From Litoditis marina (taxonomy: Eukaryota > Nematoda > Chromadorea > Rhabditida > Rhabditidae): DNA of 64,000 bases. The number at the start of each line of letters is the position of its first letter. Position 1 is the stretch's first letter. The stretch is taken from positions 7,239,687-7,303,686 of the forward strand of contig OZ038435.1 of the NCBI GenBank assembly GCA_964036275.1. Reading direction: 5' to 3'. The notes under the pieces were generated by a model. That model saw only the letters and a program-made list of their open reading frames with translations. It did no database searches and was not told where the DNA came from. The translations under genes were made by a program, and so were the position numbers. Positions 40,190 through 52,762 of the stretch are shown piece after piece.

Positions 40190-40470
40190 ATTCTTCTGCT
40201 CGAACCTTCCAGCCCGCAGGCCTGAGTACGTATACTAGAAGATCCCGACACCCTCATCCCAGCCTGCGTCTCTCGCTCTGCCTATTTCTCGTTTCTTACA
40301 TCCCGCGGCGGGATGTAAGAGCAGAGAAACAGTGTGTGTTTGAGGAGACGCAGGATGGGGTGAAGGTGCCGACATCTTCTGGCATACGTACTCTGGATGT
40401 CAGAGGGCTCGTTTCCCGTTTGCTCGGTCAGTCACCCAAATCAATAAACATGACTGAAGTTCGTTCATAG
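40190..40470 (+). CDS. Possible terminal coding exon, unrecognised
   Basis: After a good acceptor (GTGTTCCAG at 40181-40189), the frame starting with a two-base remainder (GGAAACTATTCT at 40192) stays open for about 92 codons. The frame ends in TAG at 40468-40470. It is rich in Arg, Ser and Leu and includes EKQCVFEETQDGVKVP. No upstream exon was found that supplies the needed phase, and I recognise no family. A near-perfect 25-bp palindrome interrupts it. It could equally be a chance frame. Confidence 0.2.
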
Positions 40471-42169
40471 AAAATGTCCCAAATTTATTTTCTACTTTCA
40501 AGACGCTTATCTTTGAAGCAAACTTCCAACCTTCAATAGTATATTAGAGTATGGAATGCTCGCCACCCAGTTCGTTCCAGATGAGAGCAACGAGTGTGTG
40601 CTCAGTTATTGTGTCAGCTCAGGGGCAATATGCCGGCAGGCCTTTTCATAGCAATAGTTAGTTTGTGCAGTTTTTAACTAAGTAAAGTATTGTGAGACAG
40701 TTCGGTGTTTCTTTTCTTCACCACATTTTCTCATGATTAGAACTCAGAAAAACAGAAACGTTAGTGACCTTAACGTGAAAAACTCAAACGACTGTTTACA
40801 TGAAAACACTTCCCTTTTTGAATCAGGCGCTCGTTAGTTTATAGATTATATGCTTATGAAAATTGAAAAGGTCTGAAATCTTCAGAATCTGGCAGGAAGT
40901 TGAACGGCATACTGTAAGAGGCGACTTTCGTATACTTGGTCCACGGTGTATCTCTGCGACTGGTGGCAATGATTCTGAGTGTATTTTTACCAAGATAACT
41001 CTCATATCATACCTTGAGATAGACGTAATTACTCACGTATTGGGAGTTGAACTCAATATGTGCATTCGGACCCACTCTTGTTCGTGTCTGTCCTATTCAA
41101 ACATTCGCAGTATCGAATACTCGCAAAATGCGAAGATTTGGTTTTTCACTATACATTATACATGCCGTTTACAGGTAGGGTTTGATTGTACCCTTGTTAT
41201 AGTTTTATGTTCACCCACAAAACTAATCACGTCCGAACAGCGGGTGCAAACTACAGTCATATCAGAATGGACAAAGATATTCCGTTTTATTCTGTGATGT
41301 CTCAACAATCTTTACAGTTCGTGAAACATTTTGTCTGATTACTCAATAAGAAAAGGTCGTGTCATTATAGTTTGGCGCACACGTATATTGAAAACGATTT
41401 TCATAACCTAGTTTCAGTCCAATATTGCAATGAACTTCTCAGGGATTGAAATTCATCTCAATGTGAAGATCCATTTGGTTCAGTGGAAGGATCGACAAGA
41501 AAAATGGTTGATCTTTCCAGTTATATGAACTTATGATATTGTAGAGGTAGAAATATAGTTAGTTTCACCAATCGATGACTTTCTACAGTAATCTTTCAGA
41601 AATTTGAACGCATTTATCTAGTTAACAAACAGAATTTAAGTTTTACTGTTTTGTATGCTTGTAGTACCCAAAGTGGAGAACGAAATCCCAAAGTTCAAAT
41701 TATGTACAACACCTACAAGATATGATAAATTCACCTGAAAGTTTTATGATCTTACTATAGAGGGCTATTGTTTCGTGAAACAGACTATATTGAAGGGGTG
41801 GCAGTATTTCAAAACAGTTACTCATCATTTGGGTTTAGGCACAGCCATCACCTAAAACACACTCAGAATCAATTGTTCAGATTATCCCACACGGCTTTTA
41901 GCTTAAATTACATTTCTTGAAGGAACACACATTCTGTTTTTTCAACGCGTTATATCTATTTCAAAACATCGGCTCTTATATCATTCCAGCATAAGGACCA
42001 CGGTTTTCCAGTAGACTTTGAACTACAAATTATATAAACAGTTTCTCTTCGAAATGCAAAGGGAATGTGGTAGTCTTCCCCATTTCCGCCGAAAATCCCA
42101 AATACAATGGATATTTCTGCTAGTGGAATATGTTTCGTCGAAAATATGTTCAACTGTCGGCGAGAAACA

Positions 42170-43530
42170 GGTTAATTTTCAGCAAAAACTGCTCACTATC
42201 ATTTTCAATACAAAAACGTTGCTCACGTCAGTAGTTTTCGCTAACCACTAGTCCGCTTCAAAAAAGCAGATTGATTGATTTATCCCAACTTAGTTGTGCG
42301 GTTGCGCCTACTGCGAAAGGTATTAGAAAGTGCGCTGAAACAGTTCTAATCTTTTTACAGTGCATAATACATGTGTGGAATACATTATATTAACTTTGTT
42401 TTAAACATATGCTGGTACGACGTTATCTAAAACCTGGTTCAGTCATTTTCACGCCTACCGATTCTGTTACAGCATCACTTTCTTGTCTTTTCAGCTCATG
42501 TAAATGTTCCAGGGTGTGTTATTGTTTCCGGAATTCGAATCTAAGATGTCGGAAATTACTTAATACAAATCTAGGCCACTTAAACAAGCAATCGGGTTGA
42601 TATTACCCAAAAGGCAGCCCGGTTATATTCGAAAAGAGATTGGCTGCTCGAAACGGTGTGCAAACGTCATGAGTTCAAACAAAAAGCACACTTATTGTGG
42701 AACCGTGTCCTTGCCGAATTGAACCGCGAACCAGTTCATCGAGAACCGAACTGGTACTTGGAACCGGTATGTGCTTGAGTGAATGGTTGTGACCGAACTG
42801 CAAACTTTATATTTCATAAAGATTTTTAATTCAAATGTTAACAAGAAGTATGGTTGCTTTCTCACTTAAAGGGACTTACCAGTAGAGAGAATTAGCTCAT
42901 ACTTGGATTGCGCAACGTAAATTCGCAGAAATTTGTTTTGTCTAGCGCATTCTATTTCATAAATCTCCATGAAGCACTTAGCATTCTAGCATGAAAGGTT
43001 CCAAACCACGGTTTCAAGTAGATTTTGAACCACGGACTAACTAAACTTTTCGTGTTCAAAACCCAATACGTCAAGAAAATCTCTTACCGATAATCTTATT
43101 TTTGCTAGTGTAGCAGCATAAGTGCCCAAGCATTCATCCCTTTGTAGGCGATAAATTGGTAGTAGACTATCTACGGAAGTTGAAGCCTCCCCTAAATGCT
43201 CCCTCGCCGGATGGGGATGATAGGCTAAGCTCGGTCTGCCTTTTCCCTCTGAGACTGTCCTTTGCAAAATTCCGCGTGGAACTTTGAAGAACAGGGGTAA
43301 CTTTAACTTAACTATCGGGAAACCGTCTATAAACCTAACTATCAGAATAAAGGTTCCATTTCAGGATAAGTTCTTCTCACAATTATTTTCAATACAAAAA
43401 AAACTGTTCCTAACACTCGAATTTGCTGACGCACTAATTTAATTCGAAAAAACAAATTTCTTGATTAAGCCCAACTCAGTTGTGTGGTTGGCCCACTTTG
43501 AAACATAATAGAAAATGCGCTGCAGCGACA
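42170..43530 (+). repeat. Diverged direct repeat pair (42170-42340 and 43375-43530)
   Basis: Both segments run through ATTTTCAATACAAAAA, then a TTGATTNANCCCAACT stretch, then AGTTGTGTGGTTG or AGTTGTGCGGTTG and AGAAA(G/A)TGCGCTG(A/C)A. The order is conserved and spacing is similar, but there are many substitutions. Confidence 0.55.
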
Positions 43531-44304
43531 ACACAAAATGAGAACTACGGTATCTTGGAGGATTTTGGAAATGGTCCTTCTTCTTGCTGAGCTTTTCCTA
43601 AAATTTGTGGATTCGGTTTTTAACTTTTCAACGTTTAATTGTAATCATCCGGAAAACAAGTGTTCCATCGAAATATTTACAGTGGTTTGAAAATGTTATT
43701 CAGGAATCCATACTGAAATATTTTCAAATCGACTCATTCATAAGAGCCGAGCCAGATTTCGAGTTACTGAAATGACTTGAAGTCTTGAGGTTCAATAAGT
43801 TCATTACCATGTTTTGTTGGAGATTGTGCAGTGAGTTCGTCTCCATTCAGATAACATCTGTATTTCGATCCCTTGAATTTGTCACTTAGTTGCATAAACG
43901 TGCATCTAGTAAGGCAAAACCTCATTCTGGTTCTCAAAAAATATCATTAGTGTGATTGTGTGTTTGGTTTCATGTTCTGTTTCCATATGCTACATTTGAC
44001 CGTCCGGTAAATACCTTTTTTTTGGTTTTGGTCTTTGAACAGCAGTATGGGCTCATCATACCACTGTTCCAGTGGTTTTGTTCCACTGGTCGAACAATAA
44101 TCGAATAATAACAGAGAACGCGTTTGTCTTCCAGAATAAAAGCATCACACGGAAATTGAAACCTCCTCAATACCTCAACTTTAGTTTTATTTTCAGAAAC
44201 CCATAATGTTTCAGAAAGTAAGTGTTCTCAACATATCGATTCATTCAAAGGAGATGAGACTGATTGCAGCGAACCAAAACTAAACATTTACCAATTTTGT
44301 GACG

Positions 44305-44880
44305 CATTGTTACTAGATTTTGGGACGAATGAGAGCATGTTCGTCTGGATTTCTATCCCAGTCGACCATTCGATCATGTGTCCCATTGTCTGGATCTTTG
44401 TTTACAACATTTGCTCAATATTGTATGGAAACGTATTCGATAACTATTGTACATTGATCCGCATATTCATGAAACGATGGTTCTTCTTAATAATTTCAGA
44501 TGCTCTGCGAACAAGTACAAGTAAGAACTGGCCATCTCTGTTGTCCGTGCCTGGTAGAGCGTAGCAGACACAGCAGCACGTCATGTGAATTGTCGCCAGA
44601 ATTCCAAAGTATTCCACAACTGGTAGGAACTGAGTGAGCTGAACACGGTCAGTGACAGGTACTTGATAACTTCCCCATATCTAAATTTTCAGGGAGTAAG
44701 ATTTTCGCACATATCGATTTTTAAAAACGATAACTTCAAAGTGTTATTCATTGTTATAAATTCTACAATTTCCTATCGTTGTTACTAGATTTTGGGACGA
44801 ATGAGAGAATGTTCGTCTGGATTTGTGTCCCATTCGACCATTCGATCATGTGTCCCAATCGTCTGGATCTTTTTTCCACG
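44305..44880 (+). repeat. Close direct repeat pair (44305-44400 and 44775-44880)
   Basis: Each copy reads GTTACTAGATTTTGGGACGA, then ATGTTCGTCTGGATT and CGACCATTCGATCATGTG. The sub-segment from TGGGAC to GTCCCA has inverted ends, so it may be a small TIR element present twice. Confidence 0.7.
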
Positions 44881-46040
44881 AATAAGCCGAAATTCGTTGT
44901 GAACGTAGTTCAAAATAATAGAGTAGTTGGAAAAGAAGCCACACATTCATCAAACTATAGTCCTTATTAATAATTTCAGGTGAATTTGGACAGTTCGACT
45001 CTGTGAACAAGTACGCTGTGGTCGAGCTCTAAGTATTCTGTTTTTTACATCTATTTTTGAAATACCCTGACTTCTATATCATTGTTGCAGGGTCTCATCA
45101 TTGCTATTTGAGGAGCGAGACTGTTAAACAAATTAGTTGAACTGGGATGTATACTACATTTACCGTATACATTAAATGCTGATTGCATCCATTCTACACC
45201 AATAAAAGTGTTACTCATATTTCAGCGTATATCAAACTGAGCTTAGAAAACAGTGGAAACCGCGAGTGATCTGAATATGATAAAAATCACCTATAGATTC
45301 GATCCTGCTTGAAAATAAAACCTTAAAGCATTTCAGCCAGAAGATTTTATAATTCGTAACCGGCAGTGATTTACAGTCATACACTGTCATCAAAGAAAGA
45401 AAAGCGGAATATATCTAAACAAAACTAGAATATATCTGAAAAAATAGTGGGATAAAAAACTCGTTACTCATTCCCTGACTGTAGTACATAGTACATTATG
45501 GAAACTGTATCGAATTATAATTCAATTTCTCTTTATACCACCTGACAGTTATGCTTTGACGTTTTCGAAGACCTCATTTTAAAAATACAAGGGTCCCTAC
45601 TCTGTTTCCTCCCAAGGAATATCGATTCAAGTAGGATCGCTAATATCCAAGTTTTTGTGTGGAGACTCGAGTTCGAGAATGATGCCCAACCTGATTGCGT
45701 AATAAATCTGAAAATTATGAGAGAAAAAAGTTGTCTAGAAACAACATAATGCATTATTCACCATACTATGGTGAACAATAAGTATTATAGTAATGCGTAA
45801 ATAATAATATGTTCACTCTATGTCGTATACTTCAGTTCCCAGTATTTGCAATAGTAAGAAAACACTAATTCTTGCAAAAAGTACGTTTATGTTTTTAAAG
45901 AATTTTCAGCAAATGGTGGTTTATTCATGAAGTTAATTGAAATAGCTTTTCGTAAACAGATCTCTCTCACTCGGATTCTCTAAAATCATCTAAGAGATGT
46001 GAGATTATAATATCTGGATGTATGGCAGAACAGCACCCAT

Positions 46041-47193
46041 GGCTGTCTTCAGACTTTTTGTGCGATACAAGATACACGATACATGCGCGCTCTAATCATG
46101 TGTATCGATTTAATTTTTGTAGCGGCGACAGATACATGCGTCACGCGATGTATCTATCGTGTTCATACTTTTTCTACAGTATCTCGGCGTCAGATACATC
46201 ATTTTGAATCGACGATACACTTTTTTTGAAGATTGCGGCCGGCATTCTACACTTCACTCATATTGTGGATACATCTAGGTTTTCGGATTATAAAAGTGAT
46301 TTTTGTGAAATTTTTCCAATTGATAGAATGTTCCCCCACACAAAACAGATTGGTATCCGCAAAAAAATTTCATTTTCGCGCGCGACGCGTCAAAATAGAA
46401 AATATGCAGATTTGGGTCAAATTTGTGAACTGTGATTATCGATCATGGAGATTGCGAATGTGGATATCAATTTTATATCACGCACGCGACGCGTGCACGC
46501 GCCGCGACAAAAATTAAAAAACCGGTAGAATTCAATAAAACTTGGGAACCTGAGGAAATTGATCATTCTGAAGTCAGATGTGAGCTTGGTACGAACTTGG
46601 GGTCAAGCGCGCGCGCAGCACGCGACGCGACAAAAAATTTCAACTTTTGTGCATGAAGATAAATTTTTGGGATTGGGAGTGGTTGGCCACGCGGATAAGA
46701 AGGTATTACGAGTTTCGGGTATATATTCATAACCAGCATGATCGAATACCCCACCCATCCCAATTTCATATGAATCGACTCATTTTGATATTTCTGCCGC
46801 GTCGCGTGCACGCGCTTCGCGTGAGTGAAATTGAGTATATGGCATGGGGATCGGTAACAATGATCATCAGCGTTTTTGTTTTTCACGATGTCCAAAGTTT
46901 ATCGAAATTCATTCATTTTCACATTTTGTCGCGGCGCGTGCGCGCGTCGCGTGCGATGAGATAGACGTCAATTTGAAGAATACCTATAAATATCTGTGAA
47001 ATAAAGAATTTAAAATTGTTAAAAGTTACTTTTGAATTTGAAACTAACAAAATCGAAAAAATGTATCCTGGAACGTTCATACTTTTCTGATACGTTGGCG
47101 CCAAGATACGGATACAAAATGAGACGATACAAATAATTCGAAAATGAATCGTGTATCTGTATCTTGTATCGCACAAAAAGTCTGAAGACAGCC
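46041..47193. mobile_element. 1.15-kb non-autonomous TIR element (family H)
   Basis: The left end GGCTGTCTTCAGACTTTTTG is the exact inverse of the right end CAAAAAGTCTGAAGACAGCC. The inversion continues through GATACAAGATAC. The interior has many CpG-rich blocks (GCGCGCGACGCG, GCACGCGTCGCG) in both orientations but no transposase frame. No clear target-site duplication is seen. The superfamily is undetermined. Confidence 0.88.
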
Positions 47194-47980
47194 TTAGTAG
47201 CGCAAGTCAACTTGAAATCGCTTCTTTAATCGACTGTATATTCTAAAAATACCCTCCCTATTTATTCAACTTAAAACAAACATAGAAATTTGGAACTAAC
47301 TATATCTAGCTGTACACATCCGGGATAATCTTTTCAGTCAGCATCCCTTTATTTTTGGTCATCGCCTATTCGAACACACGGACTGCGCATCTAGATTCTA
47401 GACATTTTTCTTTCCGCGAAAAGGAAAACATCGGTTCCTGCTCATAGCAGAAAATAAAGCTGAAAATAATAGTTTCCAGCAAAATCAGCAAAAATGAGTA
47501 ATGAAGCAATTAAAATAAAATAGAAACGACTAAGATTCCACTTCACTCCGGCTCACTTCTACCGAGCGGTATTTTTGATCCAAGAATATCTGTGAGTTCA
47601 TATATACTCGCAGTGCACAACAAAACACAAACTAGTGACCACTGCCCATTTAAACTTTTTGCTGTGTGCAGTTGTCGGCTACAACGAATTGACAAATACA
47701 TCATGTTCAAAAAGGAGATTAGTGACGAGAGTTCAACACATAAAAGAACAGTTCCGTGGGTCTAAGAAACCACGTAAACTCTCCAATCATTTGTCGAGCT
47801 ATCTTTCACAAGAGTAATAAGTAATATGATGTCCCTACGTTAACTACATCACTTAGCCTAAAACGAGCACAGAAGTGTATAAATCACCAAAAAGTTATTG
47901 TTAGTAGAACGCGCATCATACATGATACTCTAATGACACCAGCAACAACTATCAACTGACTTGAAGCTTTCTGTTTATAG
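47194..47980. other. No feature seen
   Basis: AT-rich sequence with no splice-supported frame and no recognised repeat. Confidence 0.4.
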
Positions 47981-48036
47981 GCGATTTGTGGATACCTGGC
48001 ATTTGGAGCACTAGTAGTATCTCTACATCCCCTTGA
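47981..48036 (+). CDS. Possible terminal exon of an unidentified plus-strand gene
   Basis: A good acceptor (CTGTTTATAG at 47980) is followed by a frame reading DLWIPGIWSTSSISTSP and TGA. AATAAA sites follow at 48216 and about 48243. Upstream exons were not found, so this rests on acceptor, stop and polyadenylation signals only. Confidence 0.2.
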
Positions 48037-51000
48037 TCTCCACTAACTCTCGCTGGTTTTTGGAAGAGTACTAGATCATCTGGGCGCCAGTCCACCAGCT
48101 AGACAGACCCCCGTCCCGGTCCCCATGACCAGTCGACCGTCACATCACGCCCGGTTTAGGCCAGTTTCCGGTGAACTTATTTTTAAAATGACCTCATTTT
48201 CATTATTTTTGTGACAATAAATGTACAACTTGATGTAACTGAATAAATGGGTCAATTATATTAATGTAAATAATAATTTATATTTATACAGTGATAATAA
48301 AAAATATTCAATTCTAATGAGATTTTCTATCGATTATGTAAATTTTAATTTTAATGTGCCGAAATTTCCCAACTTTGAGCGTTAAACCAAAAACTACCTT
48401 TACCAGACGTTTTCTGATTTGTCCAGCACTCGATCAACTTTCCCGATTCAATGATGTTCATCCATATCCATATCGTAGAGTGAGCTAATCTGGATAGGCG
48501 GGGCCCGACCAACTTGTTCCGAGCATCTCTGTTCTGGGGCAACTGCAAAACAATCGATAGAGGTAGTCAAAGATCTCAGAGATAGTCAAAGAGAGAGCGA
48601 AATTGAGAACTAGGAAGCAATTTAGAAATATAAACAAGTCAGAGTCAAACAACCACCAATAGAGAAACGGAAATGTGTGCCATCCAATCCGTTATAGGAA
48701 ACTTACAGCAGATGTTCTACATTTCGTAGTGAAAATTATAATATTAGATAATAAGTTTAAAACATTCAATCCACAAATCAACCCAAAAACCAGAAACAAG
48801 CAGCCTTAACCTTATCTTAGACCCAAATTAGATAACTTTAAATTCCTAAGCAGAAATTTGTTCTTGATTTCCAATAAATGGAAGAGTTAGTCACGTTTAT
48901 TCGGCACATAGGAATATTATTCAGTATGCAAATTCAAAGAGCTTTTCACGGCTGACACGAAAACGGTTTTGGCCAATTTTATAACTTCCGAACAGCTTGA
49001 ATAGCAAACTAGCGATCGATCTCTGATTCTTCTCGAAAGAAGGTGAATATTTCAACAATCACAAAATCCGACGATTTCCCATTCTCTTCACAACACCTCT
49101 GAAAAGCTTCTTAAAAGATGACAAAAACCATCGTTTTTCGTGTACCAATTTCATCGGTCGATTTCAAGCTTTTCCATTAAAATTAGGCAAACTGCACCGG
49201 AGTGACCAGAACCACCAATATAACAAACCACAATGTATTAAACAGAAGGTGTTTTAGTACGCTATGATTGAGTCAAGCCGCGAGCACTTACGATAGCTTA
49301 AAGATGTGATTCAAAAAAGATAGCGTTAGTACTGTGTGCTGGGATAAGGTTTAAATATAGCATGAATTAGTGAAAGCACAACTCAGGATTTCCGTTCTGA
49401 TAACAACAGTCTCTCGTCTCTGAAGGTGTCGCGAGCGTAAGCTACGACAATCAAACATTTTACTTTTAATAAACTACTATGGCAGCGACGATTTCAATAG
49501 AAATCATAGATAACTAAAAAAAAACAATTATTTCTCTGAATAAATTAAAAAGTCACAGCGAAAAGCGAAGTGCTCATAATAATCGCGACGCGATGGTTCA
49601 GTTTTCACTAACAGAGTAGGGGATATTTACTTCTACCTATTATGATTTCAAACAATGCACCTTTCTTCATTTCTTTTCTTTTTATGGACCGATGGTTCTT
49701 GATTACTTATCACAGAAAGAATTATAAATCATTTGAAGACAAAACACAGCAGTGAAATTGCAAAAATAACGTATATTGCATTAGACAATGGAAGTGCGCC
49801 CTAGCAACACCGTAATTTTCTTACAGTCTTGGTGCACGAGCCGTACATTTTTGGTAGCCGCCCCACGCAGCAGTCGACTGTTTCAAAAATTTACTTTGCG
49901 GTATTCAATTTTCGTTCTCTGAGCCATGTTAGCCCCGTATCGGTGGCTGAATAGACTTCTTCTTTTCATTCTGAGCCATCTAAGCTCTCCGACTTTCTTA
50001 CCATTTACACATGGAACCGGTTTCGTAAAACCTAAATGAAACCAGATTTCGTCATTCTCGAGTTTCAGTTCGATTTATAGAAACTAGCTTTATCCTGTGA
50101 AACCTCCGTTTAACATTTCGATATGAGAAGTTGTACGCTTGATTCCTAGCAGAATTCAATTTGACCGTATCACACATAAATTCACATGAATAAATTCATA
50201 TATTAATAAGAATATCAAAAAAATAAGGCATCATGAATTTTTCAATCAGTTTGAAAATTTACTCAATTACTTAAAGGAAGGTTTTGTCAGGTACGGTATG
50301 CGTTGGAGCGCTCTTTCAACAAGAATATTCAGTACCCAATAGTAAAACTATGAATACAACGGGCGAAAACCTAAAACGCTGATCGAAATCTAGTGCACCT
50401 AAAACAAGAGAACCGTATCTAAGTTACTGTTTCTCTAACACATCCATTACATTTGAATGCCAGTTTCAATAATAGAGCTCAGTACAAGTTCAGTACTGAG
50501 CCCGTGAGTCGGTTTTGCACAATAGTTTTTTACCTGGAAGAAATAAGGAATTTTCAAACTTACATGAGAGGCGACAATGTCTCAAAATGTATTTTAATCG
50601 TTTCTCAATTTTTATGTGTATGTGTGGGAATGAGTGATTATTTATTTTACTAGTTGTATTTCTCGATTGGATCTCCTTCTAGTTTATATAGTCGTTGTCA
50701 CTATTAGTGAGACTTCTACAGTTCGATAACAGAACTCTCGATCAGTTGTAACTATGTGAAAGTTATCGAAAGTGTTCAAAGTTGCGTGCATTAATTTCTC
50801 ATTTCCCATTATTGCAATTGCAATTAGTGTTCCAAAACCTTTTCTGCATAGTTCAAGTTTAGTGCAAATAGCAGTGACTGTAGGTGTCTCAGTGGGAATG
50901 AAATCACTCGTGTGGTGTTTCTATCCCTCTGTTTTCAGAGTCTGAAACTCATTCCGTGACGGTGATCAGATTCCGCCTCCATCGATGGTTAGAAATCACG

Positions 51001-52762
51001 TCGAATATAGTCAACTTACTTCGTAAAGTCGCCATTCCTCGCTTCGGATCTGTGATCTACTTTGCATGAATTTTATAACACAATACAGTTTCTTCTACTC
51101 TGGAATCAGTGTTGTTTTGAGTATTTGAATAGTTACAGTAGCCATGCTCATTCCTACATAAACGGAATTTCGTCTGAACTATAGAGACACTTTTAAGAGA
51201 AACAAAATCATAGCACATACGCAAGAGTTAAAAATCGGTAACACGCCTCTAGTTAGATGTAACGAGCTCCTGTCGATCTACGTATTCCTACAGTAAGAAT
51301 TGAAAATACGCAAGCAATTTTCGTTCAGCCGCTTCACGAAACTTCAAAATCGATCTCTTTCCTTGAGCACAACATTGAAAAAGCTTGTGTAAAATCGCGT
51401 TTTCCTTATTGACCGTCATCACCTATAGGTTTGGTGTTCTTTGGTTTTTTGCGGAAGTAACAAGAGTATTAAAATATTCTAGCGTCTGGAATCAGTATCA
51501 TATTTTCTGCAAATTTTCATTCCAATGAACGGGCATGTGTCGAAAGTTGTTTATTCCCAGTTCGCTGGTTTTACTTTGAACCGTTTTCAACCACACAAAC
51601 CATTTTCCGGCATTCATGTGTTTCATGACAAGCAACGTGGGATCTTCTCTGTTGATAAGAGCATAACCAAGGAAAACAATAGTTCACCATGTTAGAACAC
51701 TGTCGCGTGTACTGACTGTTACAAGAGCTCACGTAGAAATAACGAGGTCAAAATTTGAATCAGCTCTGAACGTGAATACAACTAGGGCCACAATTAACAT
51801 TGAGTAAAGGAGAACAACTCAAATTGTACTATCTAACTGACAATACTAAGATCAGGTTCACGTTCTAATCAGGCATTTAGTCATTCGTAGATCAGAAATT
51901 CAGTCAGTCACAAGCATGACTGGCTACTGTAAGTATTTACGAATAAATTTCATGCATAACTATTACCATACTTCGAACTTTGGTGCCACAAAATTTGAAG
52001 GAGAGGAAGATGTGCAATTTGAGAAATCTAAAATTTTCAACACCAATCTTTGATGATTGTAGATCGTGTGGAACTGTATTTCTGCGTTCTAAAAGTGTTT
52101 CTACATTGTGTGTGTCCGTCAAATATTCAGCTTGTTTGTATAATGAACAATTCATTAGTTTGATTTCAAACTTTCACAGTTTGTAACCGTAAAGGTGCAG
52201 AAGACACTACCTAAATTCGGAGAAAATCCAAGAGTGTGAATACATGAAACTTTTACTCAAAAGTTTTGAGCAAATTACTGTAGAGAGTTATAAGTGGGTG
52301 AAACCAACTATAAGAGTGACAAGATAACGCGATTCCTATGCGTACACGACACAATGGGAATGTGGCCAGCCAGTCCCTTAGACTGAGATAGACGTATTTC
52401 GAGTGATTAAGCGGGTAATTCATAATAGTATTGAAGCTGAATTTGTGAAAATGGCGCTCGAAAAAGCAAGCAAAAAGGGGTATGGATTTCCCTGTGTGAT
52501 GTGGCCGTAGTTTGATCCCTGCCTTTTTTGGTTTTCTTTCGTGATTCCAAAGCAGGCTGGTTTTTCTGAGATAGAACTGTGAAAATAACATAATACGTTA
52601 CAAACGTTACTGGCAAACTCACGCGCTTTTGTACTTTCACAGCAAGACGTTGAAACGACGTAGCAAATTACTGCATGCAGAGTTACGAACAATTTGAGAA
52701 CTCATGTATCTAATCGAACCAACCGTTCAAACGGAGTATTCGTGGGAACTGTACTTGTTCAG
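48037..52762. other. No supported gene
   Basis: About 4.7 kb. A minus-strand acceptor at 48545 (TTTTGCAG) opens two alternative short frames, one ending in the acidic tail YDMDMDEHH. No partner exons were found. A TIR-like element lies at about 50698-50900. Otherwise it is featureless AT-rich DNA. Confidence 0.45.
50698..50900. mobile_element. Diverged relative of the 39443-39605 TIR element
   Basis: TAGTGAGACTTCTACAGT on the left and ACTGTAGGTGTCTCAGTGGG on the right are imperfect inverses and resemble the 39.4-kb element. Confidence 0.6.

Larger units (their letters stand above)
40471..46040. other. No supported gene; degenerate local duplications
   Basis: About 5.6 kb of AT-rich DNA. 42170-42340 and 43375-43530 are diverged copies of one segment (shared ATTTTCAATACAAAAA, TTGATT.A.CCCAACT, GTTGTG.GGTTG). 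44305-44400 and 44775-44880 are closer copies of another. Open frames are short, unsupported by splice signals and unlike any family I know. Confidence 0.5.

Noticed and set aside
46041..47193. CRISPR-like or satellite array
   Set aside because: Repeated CpG blocks are irregular in spacing and orientation and sit between terminal inverted repeats, so this is a TIR element in an animal genome.
48351..48548. Minus-strand gene with LPQNRDARNKLVGPRLSRL
   Set aside because: A lone acceptor with two competing short frames and no partner exons; not enough to call.
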